The notes beneath the pieces are model-generated. The model saw nothing but the letters and a program-made list of their open reading frames with translations, ran no database searches and was not told the origin of the DNA. The translations under genes and the position numbers were made by a program. From Promerops cafer (Eukaryota; Chordata; Aves; Passeriformes; Nectariniidae): 64,000 bases of DNA. Numbering within the stretch: the first letter of the stretch is position 1; each line of letters starts with the position of its first letter. The DNA is taken from assembly GCA_013398275.1 (NCBI GenBank), contig VZSE01011607.1, positions 19,316-83,315 on the forward strand, written 5' to 3'. This document shows, piece after piece, positions 1 to 11,844 of the stretch.

Positions 1-2296
1 TTTTCTGACTACTGTTGCAAATCAAAACTGATAAACAACTGACAAAAACTAGTAGGGCACACAAATTGTACCACACCTTTGAATTTTTTGAATTACAGAA
101 CCATTCTTAAATCTTTGCAATTAAATAATGTAATATGCAAAAACAAGTCTTTTGTCCCAGGTGCAACACATAACTGAACCATATTCTGAATGTTACTAAT
201 GGAATGATGTAAGAAGATGGCCTTGTGTGTTACACAACTCAAAATGATATGAAAATAATAATTTTATCTTCAAATACGCAACCTGCATTTTAAGACACTA
301 AACTAAACTAAGCTAAATCAGTTTTTTATTTCATGCTTGCTTTCAATAAGCTTAATAGTATTATCCTATGTATATCACAAAAAAATTCAAGATGTGCCTT
401 ATTTGCAGATTCTTGTCTTGGAAATATTTTATGCATGTCATCACAGTCACTCTTAGAATATCTAAATCTTTAATATGCTAACTTTATTACTATCTTGATC
501 TTTCAATGTATTACTGCTGAAATTTAATACACTGCATAAAGTTCCACATCCTAAAGTTAATCAGCTCTTGCTTCACATGCTCAATTCAAAGCTGTTTTGT
601 GTAGTACATGACTGATTTTTCACAATTCATTTAAGGAAACAGACTCACCAAAGCAAATTCTTGACTAACAAACATTATAATTTCAGGAACTGAAAGGGGT
701 TGCACACATCTAAACTTAGCATAGATTATGCCAGTGACTCACATACTTCCCTTGTCAAAATTCAAGACTCATAAAATTTATCAGCACACAGCAAGAAAAG
801 GAGTCTTAATTTAGATCTACCTGCTTTGTATCCAGTAGTTTAACCTACTGAAATGCAAACTTCCTATATTGTCCTTTTTAGCTGTTTTGAACTTGTATTC
901 TTATGTTTGTTTATATTTTTCTGTTTAGTATTTCATAAATTATAAGAGAAGACATGAGATATTTGGGGATGATACTCTTCACCAAAACAGTGAATTTTGG
1001 CTCCTCAGTATCCTTAACACTAACTTGCTTGCATTTTATAAGATGAGAAACATTCCCTTTCAAACCACATCAATTTCAATGAAAAAAATTAAAAAAAAAA
1101 AAAAAAATCAGGAGCTGTGTATAAAATGTTTAGCTAGGTTTAATTTCCTTCCTGTGTCTGCTGAATTTTTACAACCTAATGAAAAAATATGAAACACAAG
1201 TAAAGGAAAAGAGGTGACTCAATTTCACCATTACTCCATGAAGCAGAGATTTTGTTATGTGACAATATGATCATCAAATGAGAGAGCTTTTATCCACAAG
1301 TAAGAAATACCTGTGTTATCCTATCACCTTGACAAATTCCATTTGTATTACACTTTCCTCAGGAATCAAAAAGAACAGTCTACAAAAAAACCAATGAAAA
1401 AAAACCCAAACCAAAAAAAACCCCTAAACCAAAGAGTTTATGGACCAGCTGCTTCTGTTTAAGCCCAACTGCTTTTGTATTGATGCAGCATAGCTTGGGC
1501 ATGATGTCATCTGAAGGGCCAGTAGAATATACCCTGGTTGATCTTAAAAATGTGTAGGGAAGCCTTTTCTCTCTGAATGTGCATAATTTCCACTGGTGGA
1601 AAAGGGAGTTGCTCACATGCAAAAAAAAAAAAAAGTTGCCTAAATGACCATAGTGGATAGAGATGTGTATAGGTTCTACTAAAGAAACAGACAATTATTT
1701 TCTTAATATTTACTTGTTGTCACTACAACATAGCACCTAGTTTTAAAAATTATATATAGTAAAGAACAACCTTATAATGCTTCTTGTTGCTTTTGTATGA
1801 CCATATGAGGATGGAAATAATTCCAGTCCTTTATTACCTATCTCCATCCATTCATTCAACCACCCATCCACCTTTGCCCTCCTTCCTAGTTCTATGGTTT
1901 GATATGCATGCATGGACATACTTGTATTGTATATAATTTACTATACACCTAATAGAAGATTTTCTTGTTTTAAATGTTACAGGGAGAAGAAAATAAATGT
2001 AATGAGGGCAGTAGCTCATAAACAGAAGTACAATACAGATGTTCAAAGGAATATAAGAAGTATAATGACATTCATTATCTAGCCAGTCACTTAAAAGAAT
2101 GGCACAATATATACCAGTCTGAATGCCAAGGAACAATGAAAATCTTAAAGTGATAAATCTCTTTCAATGTCATGGGAGCACAATTGTCACTTGTTATTAC
2201 TGTGCATCTCTCTATTTCTTCATATAGCCTAAACTGCCTATTCTTCCATAATTCAACACATTTAATAATGCAGAAAATCAATTAATATTTACTGAC
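1..2296 (-). other. BNC2: BNC2 intron between the penultimate and last coding exons (partial)
   Basis: AT-rich non-coding DNA downstream, on the minus strand, of the BNC2 exon. It starts with the donor at 2295-2296 and continues off the left edge. I looked for the last basonuclin 2 exon, which carries the third zinc-finger pair and the C-terminus, in all frames and did not find it, so it lies beyond position 1. The short open frames here have no recognisable domains and low-complexity composition. A 17-base poly-A run sits at 1091-1107 and a 14-base A run near 1621. No promoter, RNA gene or mobile element is recognisable. Confidence 0.85.
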
Positions 2297-2297
2297 C
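2291..2297 (-). other. BNC2: 5' splice donor of the BNC2 exon
   Basis: On the minus strand the junction reads AG|GTCAGT, with GT at 2296-2295. It is a usable donor but has C rather than A or G at +3. Known family protein continues with His after this Arg, so splicing here is required. Unspliced, the frame runs only five residues past the Arg codon to a TGA at 2278-2280. Confidence 0.93.
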
Positions 2298-2433
2298 TGT
2301 CTCTGCTTCTCCGTGATGGGAACGCAGCATTACAGCCAGCCACTGTGCAGACATGCATCTCTTTTAAATGAACGTTTCGGTAGTGAAGCTTCACACTGTA
2401 GGAACTCTTGAAACTTTTCTTGCAAACATAGCA
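2297..2433 (-). other. BNC2: BNC2 zinc-finger pair 2, split by intron
   Basis: The third finger (CYVCKKSFKSSYSVKLHYRNVH) is complete. The fourth starts CTVAGCNAAFPSRRSRDR and stops at the exon edge before its two zinc-binding histidines, which must come from the next exon (HSANINLH in the family). The exon ends two bases into the last Arg codon. Correct splicing is therefore required for this finger to fold. Confidence 0.93.
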
Positions 2434-4263
2434 GATCTTGGGGTCTGGGCTGGAGCACATTTCACCTTCTGGGGAGAACTTCTGAGGGCTGCTGTAGTTG
2501 AATGTAGAAGCAAAACTTTCGTGAAGAGCAGCCATACTGGCGCTGCCTCCATTGTACAGTCCATATTGGCTCATATAGAACATATCATATGTAGGGTCTG
2601 TATACTCTTCCTTCACCTTAATGACATCCTGGTTGGAAGAGTCATTGTGGTTTTCATCTGGTCGGTCACTGTGCATCATAGATTTTTCAACAGGTTCATG
2701 AAGGCGATCATCACCTTCCAGGGATTCTTCACACAATTTGGGCTCTGATGACTCTGACTCATTTTCATAGTCTCTCTCATGCTCCTGGTCTTCTGATGTC
2801 ATGCTGTCTGCCCTTCTTATGTCTGGTCTGGACATACATCTGCTTCTGTCACTTTTGGAAAAGTCTTTCACAGACAGACCTGGGCTCATTTCCTCCTGAG
2901 AATGGCAGTGATTGTCATGACCCATGTCATTCACCATCGTGCTCCTGTCATTCACCTCTTCGTCTTCATCATCAAACTCATCAGCAGTGTCAATAACTTC
3001 CTTTTCAATTTTAACTGGCATGCTTGACTTCCTTGGCTTCTTTTTGGGGGCAAGGTCTGCATTGGGCTCTGGGGTGGGCATCAACACTGACGGTACCGAT
3101 GACTCCGAAGGAGGAGGGGGATGCTGCTCCATGCCACTCACAGCTGGTATTATGGGACTGGTCGGGAGTGAGGTTGGAGGACTCACCATCTCTCCAGGAG
3201 TAAGTAAATTCCTGTAAAAAGGAGGAACAGGCTGGACAGTCTTTAAAGCCGGAAACACCAGCTGACTGGGAAGAGGGTTCTGTAGTACCGGGTCTAGAGG
3301 GGGAGTGGTAAACCCCATCGGTGGACGCCCAGGGCTTGTTAAAGTTAGGCTGGATTTTGTACTTGCTATGACAGGAGTGGCGGCACCTGATGTAGCACGA
3401 ATTAGATCTTTGTCACGGTTATTCCTTAGCATAGGCATGTGGAGTCGGGGATTTGGGTTAGCACTGTGGCGATTGCGGCTTCTGAGAGAGCTGAAGACCA
3501 TATTGCAGCCTTCAATAGTGCATCGATGCTTGATTTTCAGGTGCACAGCATTGTAGTGGATTTTAAGAGTACCTTTGTCGTAGAAAGTTTTGCCACATGC
3601 ATTGCAAAACACTCTTCCTTTCCTGGAGGCTGACCCCATTCTCCTCATTCTGTGAATTCGGAATGAGCTTTTTGTGTGTTCCGTTTTCGATAAATCATTG
3701 ACTGGTGTGGGTGTTTGAACAGGAGAGACACAGGCTGGCTCAGTTTTGGGCTCCACATTTGTGATGCTGGTCAAAGCATTCCTGCTGGATGCTTGCTCGT
3801 TCTTGAAAGGCGTAGGGGAAACTTCAGATTCACTGCTCTCATTATATTCATTTTGGGTCGTAAGGCTTGGCTCACGAAGCCTCATTGCTGGCTGTTCCAG
3901 CAGGAGGCCATTTGGAGGCAGCCCCAGCAGTGGAGCAGAGACTGGATTTATGTACTGGAATGGAAGCAGGAATGCGAGGCTATTCGGGATGTTTTCAAAA
4001 TGATGAATGCTGGAAGGGTTGCTATTCTCCAGGTGAGCAAGGAGACTTGGGCTCCTGGTGCGATTATTGCTTTCAATAAAAGTCCTTATATCTGAATCTG
4101 TCTTTGAAGATGGCACAGCCACAGCCTGCCCTTCTTTTTCTTGAATTGCCATCAGCTCCACGATAGATTTCGTTTCTCCAAATCTCAGGAACTGCTGAAG
4201 GGTAATGATCTCTTCTTCCCTGGACATGATGGCCCAGCGGTCCAGCACCTTGCCTGCAGCATC
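2297..4263 (-). CDS. BNC2: Basonuclin 2 (BNC2), large penultimate coding exon
   Basis: Basonuclin 2 is a nuclear C2H2 zinc-finger DNA-binding protein. It is linked to craniofacial and mesenchymal development in mammals and to pigment pattern in fish (bonaparte mutant). This exon encodes 655 codons plus two bases, starting DAAGKVLDRWAIMSREEE, and matches the known vertebrate protein almost residue for residue. In exon numbering it holds: the conserved leader (1-130); a Ser/Pro-rich segment with sumoylation-like KxE motifs; the basic stretch HRMRRMGSASRKGR (about 204-217); zinc-finger pair 1 (220-275); a proline-rich linker; the NLS PKKKPRKSS (406-414); an acidic patch (429-437); VKIEKE and IKVKEE motifs; and pair 2 from residue 611, whose second finger is cut by the 3' splice boundary. 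The full protein is about 1,100 residues, so this is roughly 60% of it. No stop or frameshift is present. The preceding exons, including the conserved basonuclin N-terminal region, lie beyond position 64000. Confidence 0.97.
3022..3048 (-). other. BNC2: BNC2 nuclear localisation signal
   Basis: Basic motif PKKKPRKSS followed by MPVKIEKE. In basonuclins this is the nuclear localisation signal, and in the paralogue BNC1 serine phosphorylation here controls nuclear entry. Both serines are kept in this copy. The following VKIE fits the psi-K-x-E sumoylation consensus (inference). Confidence 0.85.
3439..3606 (-). other. BNC2: BNC2 zinc-finger pair 1
   Basis: Two consecutive C2H2 fingers typical of basonuclins. 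The first is C-x2-C...H-x4-H (CNACGKTFYDKGTLKIHYNAVH). The second has C-x4-C spacing (CTIEGC) followed by RSRNRHSANPNPRLH. The pair architecture, with a long second finger and an N-rich H-x-A-N-P segment, separates basonuclins from ordinary tandem C2H2 arrays. All four zinc ligands of each finger are present. In the family these paired fingers bind DNA, including rDNA promoter sites for basonuclin 1. Confidence 0.95.
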
Positions 4264-4315
4264 CTAGAGGCCATATCAAAGAAACAACAAAGACAAAACA
4301 CAAAGAAAAGCTTAT
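4264..4315 (-). other. BNC2: 3' splice acceptor and polypyrimidine tract of the BNC2 exon
   Basis: Read on the minus strand, a long T-rich pyrimidine tract (about 4270-4303) is followed by GGCCTCTAG and then the first codon GAT. The AG occupies 4265-4264. The frame enters in phase 0 at Asp. The tract is strong, and no competing AG directly upstream fits better. Confidence 0.93.
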
Positions 4316-7300
4316 TGATTCTGCATAATTATTGAAGAAGGTGCTCTGCTGCCTGAACATGAAACACTAAGCTCAAAAAACAAGATGCAAACAGTGTTAA
4401 TAGAACTTGACCAAACAATACAAACTTTCTATCCATGCAAATACTGTAATTAGAGTCACAGTTAGAAAACCAGATTGCATTTAATGGTGTCAGAGTACAC
4501 AAAATGTAGACCCGGGGACTCTGTGGTCTCAAATGCTTTCAGTACTTTTATTTTAACAACAGTGATCTCCGCTGAATGCTACTGTTTAGAATACATTAGT
4601 AAAACATGAACTGTTGATGTGCACACCACTGTAAAATACAAAAAATTGTACCTTAATCATTATTAAATGGTAACACTATTAGAAAGAGCTAAATAAATAC
4701 AATTGATAGATTTGCTCCTTAATTACAAGCAGAACTGAAGCCATTTATAGGCCATTTCACAAGAAACTTTGATGCAAGGCAAAATGTCTTGAAAACAGCA
4801 TGTAACACTTGTACCTCAATCCCTTTTTCCTGGACTATTATTGGCAATTGATTGTAAGCTTGGTATGGTTTAGGCTTGAGAGATTTTTTTTTTTTTTGTA
4901 GCCTTGTGGTAAATGACAGTTAAAAATATGTAAAAAGTAAGGATCTGATGGATGTAGATAGCATAAATGTGTAAAAATGTTGTCTCTTAACATTGCCTTC
5001 TTATAGCAAGGGAAAAATCCAGAGAGAATACACATCAGTAATCACAAGACTATCTGTTGTTAAATATACATTAAAAAGCATTTCACACTTTCATTTCTGC
5101 TAGTAAGCATGAGATTTGCCTGAAGGTAGGACTTAAAAATTCTGCAATGTAATGTCAGGCAATCCATTCAAGCAAGTATTGATAAAAACATATTAAAATA
5201 CTTATATAATGAATACATCATTTTATTGGCATCTTTCCTTTTGGGCAAATGCTGGATGTAACATTAGCACAGTAACTACAACCAACAAGAAATATGGAAG
5301 GCCATCAAACCAGAATTATTCCAATGCTTCCTCATGCATTAAACAGTTTGAAAGTCTTACAAGACACACCACCATACTGCCTCTGATATTTTTACATCTT
5401 GAATCTCAGGTTCAGAACCTTACCTGAAGACTTTGGACTACATACTGTTGCAAAAACCATTAACTCTTGTTTGATTATGAAGTCTGAAATACCTTTCTTC
5501 CCCCCTCCAGCCCCTTTACCCTTTGGATTAATTTTTTTATTTATTAAATTAATTAATTATTTTCAATCTTCAGACAATTGATTCTTCTCTTCCCTGACAT
5601 TTCCTAGAGTACTGAAAACTATAATTTTGCAATGTCAAATACTGAAGCATGTGTTTAATTGATTAGAGTTGGTTTTATTGTTTCAGTTTGAAAATGTTCA
5701 GTTCACCTCTCTGGGTATAAAGTTAATGCTGAAGATTAATGTATGTTTCAGTACCTTCAGTACCAATACAACTACAAAATCTTTAGAAATGCTCCACACA
5801 TGAACTTTTACAATCAAACCCTGAAAGACAGTGAAACCCTCAACAGCAATTAACTTGGAAAATCTTACCCAGTTGACCCAGATGGAAAGCCCCAAAACCC
5901 ATCTATATGTAGAAAATTTTAAGTCTTTATTTCTGGTGATGAATGAAACACCATGATGCAGATGCTGGTTTTGGTTTGCAGTATTAGTATGGAAATGTGT
6001 TCACCTTTGAACACCCCTAAGCACAGTGGACATCTCTGATTTCTATGTCCTTACAGTTCTTGATGTAGCAGTATTTTACAGGCAGTCAGTACTAACAGAA
6101 ATCATCCGACACATCAAATATCACCCCCAACAAGAAAAATAAGTGAAAAAAAACAAAACCTAAATGGGATGAGGGGTGGGAGGAAAAAACCACCAATGCC
6201 ATAAAAAAAAAAAAAATTAAAGGACAGGTTCATATTTTAAAGCTTCAGTGTTATGTTTGGTTTTTTCCACCCAGATAACTTTAGCTACTCTCCCCTTGGG
6301 TAAGATCTAAAGTTTCTTGCATCTACTTCAACAACTTCTAGCCACAGCAGTTCAACGTATGGGTAGCTCCTAGACGGAACTGCAAACATGCAGATTTGAC
6401 TCAAATTTTGATCTCCAGGCCTTTGCTGTCATATCTGACCTCATCTACATCCACCCATTTCCCATCCCAAATCACAAATATTAATTCCTTCTAACTGTAA
6501 CTGTAGTTTAAAGATGGAAATAACATTGTCTAATTTACAGTGCTCACCTGTATTGAATTAGGATTCCTGTCTGCAGCCAGCTGCAGGCTGCTTTGTAATG
6601 TACTAATGCTACATTTTATGTTGTTTTTGTTTTAATTTGTAAATCAAGCTTATGTAACAGATGGATGCTTTACAAAAACCGATATATAAGTAATTATAAG
6701 TTAATCATAGCTAGCACAACAATAACTCATGAGAATAGTGGGTAGAGAGCCTGTAACAGACTCCCACGTGTAAGGGGAAGGCGGTGTCACACAGTCCCTC
6801 TCTGATGCCAGCACAGCCAGCTCCCTGTATACACAGAACAGGCAGGCAAGCCTCTAAATGCAGGGGTTCCCTGTGTGCTTTTAGGGAATTATTCCACATC
6901 TTAACTGAGCAAAACTGGCACTCAGCTGCATGACTTACCTCTTGATGAGACACCACCACACTTTGTTTCATTTTGTTTAAGAATTTACAATGAGGAGCAC
7001 CAGACCTTCAGCAGCTGCTAAGTCCCACTGATGAGAGAAACTGGCAATCAAGGGTGTGATAGTCATGAGGTCTCGCTGTCATAGAAAAGGCAGGGAACCA
7101 GAAAGTTGCTCTTAAATAATCCTTGTCTACTCCTACTGGCTATATCAAGCTTTATCTTTTTGATTTTCAGCAAGAAGTTTTCTGGCCTTTTTCACCCAAG
7201 AAAAGTAGTGAGAAATAAGCAGAAATATTCCATAAAACCCTCACTGCTTATGGATACTGTCTAGCATATGCTTCAATATTTACACAGTGAAAGCTTTCCA

Positions 7301-9978
7301 TAAATCATTGTAAGCATGTATTATGCAAAAAATAGATAAAGAGTGAATAGGAATGTCATTTATTGATAAAACTTAAAATTAACAAAAAATCTAACCATTA
7401 TCCCATTTGAGTTTAGCTATAACTAGCTAGGGATCTTTCTGTATATGGTAATACTTGATTAGAGGTTCAAGTCCTTTCTTACATGTAATCGATTTCTTGT
7501 TTCTTACGATCTCTCATGCTAAATTTTCTCCCCGAAGCCATTAAAGCATATCAACATTTAAATACTTCATGACAAAAGGTTCCAATTTATATTACTTTTT
7601 TTCAGCTCACAACTGATTAAGCCAAGCCTCCAGTGACAATGTGTACAAGGAAGTCAGTGAGTACAGAGATACCACTGCATACATACGGCTCTAAGCCAGG
7701 CAGGAAACAAGTAAGCCCAATCTGTACAGCATACACTGATGCTCTTCCTTCTTTGTGCAAACAGCCTTGCTTTGATTTTTAATTTAATCAATTTTATTTT
7801 GTTTTAATTATTTATTTATTTAGTTATTAAATTTTATTTTACTGTGTGGATCTTTTTCTCACAATTTCAGTTGCAGAAAATATTTTCATCTTTAAACTAT
7901 ATTGAACTGACGTCCAAGGATCCGAGACATAACCCATAAACTTTTCTAACTCTACCCACACACTCAAGCCTATTATTTGAATAAACAGATCCACACACAC
8001 ATACAACATTAGATCTGTAAAGTAATGTCATGGTTTATCACCCTGAACCTGCCTCCTGAATTTTGCTGACCATATGTTAGGAAGCGAGGTGTGTGTCAGG
8101 ATATGTTAGGGTACATCTTGTCTTAAACTTCTGGGTCAAGAAGAACACATGGTGGTATCAAGATGATTATCTTGAATGACACAAACAGGCTACAATAGAG
8201 AATGGACACAAAGATCACTCTAATATTTAGAAGCTTAACTGGGAAGGATTGCAAAGGTGAGTCTTCATTTCCTGAAGGCCTTTAGCCTTTAAATCTTTCA
8301 ATTCAGCTTTAAAACCTAACAATTTAAAAACTGACTATTTAGAAAATAAGGGCAGTCTACACAAGCATACCCTACAAACATACAATGTAAACCTTGAACT
8401 TCTGTTATGAAATCAGTTGTTTTAAATTCTCATTTTGTGTCAGAAGCTCCCATGACTGCTATGACTGCATTACAGGCAGAAATTTTATATTTCTACACAC
8501 AGAAAAACACATTTGTGTACATATATAACACTGAATTTTTGCAGTTCTATTCTATCTTACTGATTCACTCCTTAGGACACCTGACTGGATACACAGTGAG
8601 AGATGCCTATACAAGGCTGAGATCAACAGAAAGGTTAAAAAAATAGTTAGATTGCTTCTAAAACTAGCTTTATGTTCTGGGAGACACTCAAGGATTATTT
8701 GAGTGATTATTTGATTATTTGGCACTACTGTGATAACTTCTGAGAACCACTCAAAGCCATACAGAAAAAAAAAAAACCAAAACATTGCTAGGCTTCATAT
8801 TTTAGTAAGTTTGCATATGCATCTAAACTGTGGGTTTTGATGCATATCAGTGAAGTTTCCTTGTCACAAAATACTGCACAGATACATGTTTGATTAAATA
8901 ATTAAGGTAGCTCAGGGTTTATCACAAATTTTTCTTCTATAAGCTCTTCTTAAGGAGCTATGTATTTTCTAGCAGATCACAAAGAAACATTTTTGAATGC
9001 AGCTGTAACAGTCGAAAAGCAGACTAAAATATATGAATTTGTTCATAATATAATTGCACAGGATGGTTTTAATTAGGGTGTAGACAGAAAAAAAATCAAC
9101 ATTTGGTTCTAATACAGAAAAGCCTTCATAATTTCCATGATTTAGGGTTTGTTGTTTTTTGTTTGGCTGAATTTCCCAGAAGCATCTCTTTGCTTCACAA
9201 TTAAATTTCAAGCTGTTACACTCTGGGTAGTCCTACTGCTTCTGGGGTAAGAGTTACCAAAGCTGTGCAGCAGCACACCAACTCACATTAGTACAGATGG
9301 GACAATGTGCAACATCTCTAACTCATTTTGGCTAACTCCCACTGATCTCAGTAGGACCAAAGCAAGCCCTCTATCTAGTTTTCCACAGAAATATACACTC
9401 ACACATGCAATCAGATACTCATTTTCCTGATAGAGTTTCTACCATGCTGAATCTCACTCACCTTTGCTCCTGTAAACATGAAGAAAAACGTGCATACTTG
9501 CTGACGGTGATTTTACATGTGCAACTAATATGAGATTTAACACACTAAGGCTGCAAAGAGGCATGGTTGAAATTTTTTCCCCTCAGCTGTCACTTCTCAT
9601 CCACCTCCCACCAGCCTCCCTTCACCAACGGAAACCATATGAAAAAAATGCATGTTTAAGTGTCAGCAGTCCTTTCCTTGAGTTATACTGCTGCAGCAGG
9701 AACAAGCAGTGCAGCACTGAGTTCTCAGTCAATAATGGAAATCTTTATCTTTTGACTTCACTGCAGCCTCCATTCTGCTAGAACTGACAGATATTCTTCC
9801 CTTCTGGCACCCCCTTTCTCTCACCACTTGTTTGCCTTGCCCCAAAGACACATGAGGATACCTGCATGCTACCGGAGAAGAGAAGGTGGCTGTCTCTCCC
9901 CAAAGTATCACTGAGAATGAAGCTGGCAGCATGTGTTCAAATTAAGAGTAGCATGAAGGAGACTTTGGTACTTACATG
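4316..9978. other. AT-rich intronic DNA, nothing recognised
   Basis: No gene, RNA or identifiable full mobile element. Landmarks are an 11- to 12-base T run near 4888, a 14-base A run at 6203-6216, an AT-only TTTA-rich stretch at 7772-7841, and a faint old-repeat-like segment near 9240-9370. A more GC-balanced patch at about 6740-6900 has no domain or repeat signature that I know. Confidence 0.7.
7772..7841. repeat. AT-rich low-complexity tract (TTTA-like)
   Basis: About 70 bases almost entirely A and T, with repeated TTTA and TTAA units (for example ATTATTTATTTATT). It is simple sequence with no evident function. Confidence 0.75.
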
Positions 9979-10037
9979 CACACACACACACATGTATATA
10001 TATATACATACATATATATATGTATATACACACACAC
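9979..10037. repeat. Compound CA/TA microsatellite
   Basis: A (CA)n run, then alternating TA/CATA units, then a second (CA)n run. The whole block is nearly all alternating purine-pyrimidine and partly self-complementary, so it could adopt Z-DNA or hairpin forms and is likely length-polymorphic. Confidence 0.92.
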
Positions 10038-11359
10038 TTACATGCTTACTTTGCTGCAGGTTTGTAAACAGTACTTGCCCTGGTTCCTCTTTCTTTGCCA
10101 CATCTCTTTATGCATTCAGCATCAAAAAGCTTTGTGTCTTGACCAAAAGGACCCCCAAAGACCTTTGCAAACTTTATGAACTGGTATTGTAGACACTGGG
10201 GCAAATCTGGCTGCACTTTAGATCAAGAATAATTGCACCATAAACCTGGAGTAATTCCACGGACCACGCTGGAAAGTAATTTTGACCTAACTTAGCCCAG
10301 AAACATAATGTGGAGCCAAATCTGTGTGAATATATATTGGGGGCGTACCACCATGGTGGAGCACAGCAGCTGTGTAACGACGCACAGGAGCACTGCTCGA
10401 TGGTTTTGGAGTGAAAGTGAGGAACACCATGTCCTGCTGAAACTGCAGATGAAACATAAGGCAGTGGAATGCAATAACCACAGCGGAAACCTGGCCAGGA
10501 CACCGCCGTTAACCACCCACACTCTCGCTTAATGGCCTTCAGGGTCTTTATTGACCAAAAGTATGCAGGTCTTCTGTTTCATATCTTATCCCAAAGATGC
10601 ATGCCAGGAGTGCAGACCCCTCCCTGCACAAGCAACCTGCTGTGGTGCTGGTTCTGGACTAAGCTGCATGGAGTGGTATGAAAACACTAGATCCTGAACA
10701 CATGGCTCCTTTTGGGGACTGAACTTCCTCATAGTGTACCCCAGTCCCAGGATGCATTTTCATTTTTTGGGTTCATCAACCTTAAAATTCCCTTAAAAGC
10801 ATTGTCCTGAAAGAGGATGAGACTGTCATTTGCCAACTATAAAGCAGCCATGTGGATCGGGGGTAATGTTTCTTACTGATTTCAGAAAAGAAACAGTAAT
10901 TTGAACTCTTTCCCCTCTTCATGGATGTGTATTCACCTCTGCAACTCCAGAAACTATTAGGATGCAAGGGCACTAGTTTTAAATGTTTTGTCTGGTTTTT
11001 TAAACATATTGTTTGACTTTTGATAAAATATTCTCTTTGTTATGGATGATTATGGAACAGATAATATGTATATATGCATAATTCACAAGACAGTGACTAT
11101 TATTTTCTTGAGTAACACTATACACAGTATTTTTGTTTTTAAAATTGTAATAGATCACTGTGGAGTTACAGTGTATTTAATCACAACAGCTTGAGCTTTA
11201 TTTAATCATAGCAACTACATCAAGTCTCTTTATATTTGGGTGCCAGACAAGTTTTTTTTCACAGCAGATGTCTGTCCATACTTAGAGGAAAAAAATCTAA
11301 GCACAACCAGAGTCTGATACCTTTCTTGCACTTACTAGTTTTCACAGTGGTAAAACTGC
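10038..11359. other. Intronic DNA with a faint old repeat
   Basis: Moderately GC-balanced between about 10190 and 10780. The part near 10190-10320 contains phrases such as AACCTGGAGTAATTCCA that resemble an ancient interspersed repeat seen in bird, turtle and crocodile DNA. The remainder is unremarkable. The overlapping open frames near 10174-10532 on both strands have no domains and are probably chance. Confidence 0.5.
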
Positions 11360-11844
11360 TGTGGTTTAACCCCAGCTGGCCCACAGCACCACACAGCTGC
11401 TCACTCACTATTCCCTCTGTGAGTGAATAAAATAAAATATACTAATATTACTGGAAATGAAAAGGAGAGAGGAATAAAACCCAAGAGAAAGAGGTGATGC
11501 CCAATACAATTTCTCACTGCCTGCTGACTGATACCCAGACTGTCCCCAAGCAGTGACTGGTCTCTCCCAGTCAACTCCCCCCAGTTTATATATTGAGCAT
11601 GATGTTCAAGGGTATGGCATATACATGCCATCCATCCTGGCCATGGTCTCTTCTCTCAGCTTCTTGTGCACCTGACTGCTGGTAGCACATCAGACACTGA
11701 GAAAGTTTTTGGTTTAGGGTAAGCACTACTTAGCAACAGCTAGAAATCACTGTTATTCAAAGGATTCTAATACTAAATCCGAAAAATAGCACTGCACCAG
11801 CTACTAAGAAGATAGTTAACTCTATCCCAGCCAAAGCTAGAACA
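11360..11844 (-). mobile_element. Solo LTR of an avian endogenous retrovirus, antisense to plus
   Basis: A complete-looking 485-base LTR read on the minus strand. It starts TGTTCTAGCTTTGGCTGGG and ends GGGGTTAAACCACA, so it has TG...CA termini. A TATA-box-like TATATAAA lies at 11592-11585, followed by ACTGGGGGGAG, as expected for the U3/R boundary of this family. The family is abundant in many neoavian birds. There is no internal retroviral sequence or second LTR nearby, so it is a solo LTR left by recombination. The six flanking bases (AACTGC and AAGTAC) match at only four positions, so any target duplication has decayed. It lies in the same orientation as BNC2. Confidence 0.88.

Noticed and set aside
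2368..4095. Several plus-strand open frames of up to 126 codons antisense to the BNC2 exon
   Set aside because: They are shadows of the strongly conserved minus-strand coding frame. They overlap one another and have no domain or initiation context.
10174..10532. Overlapping open frames on both strands in a GC-balanced patch
   Set aside because: Simultaneous open frames on both strands without domains reflect composition. The patch better fits an old repeat remnant.
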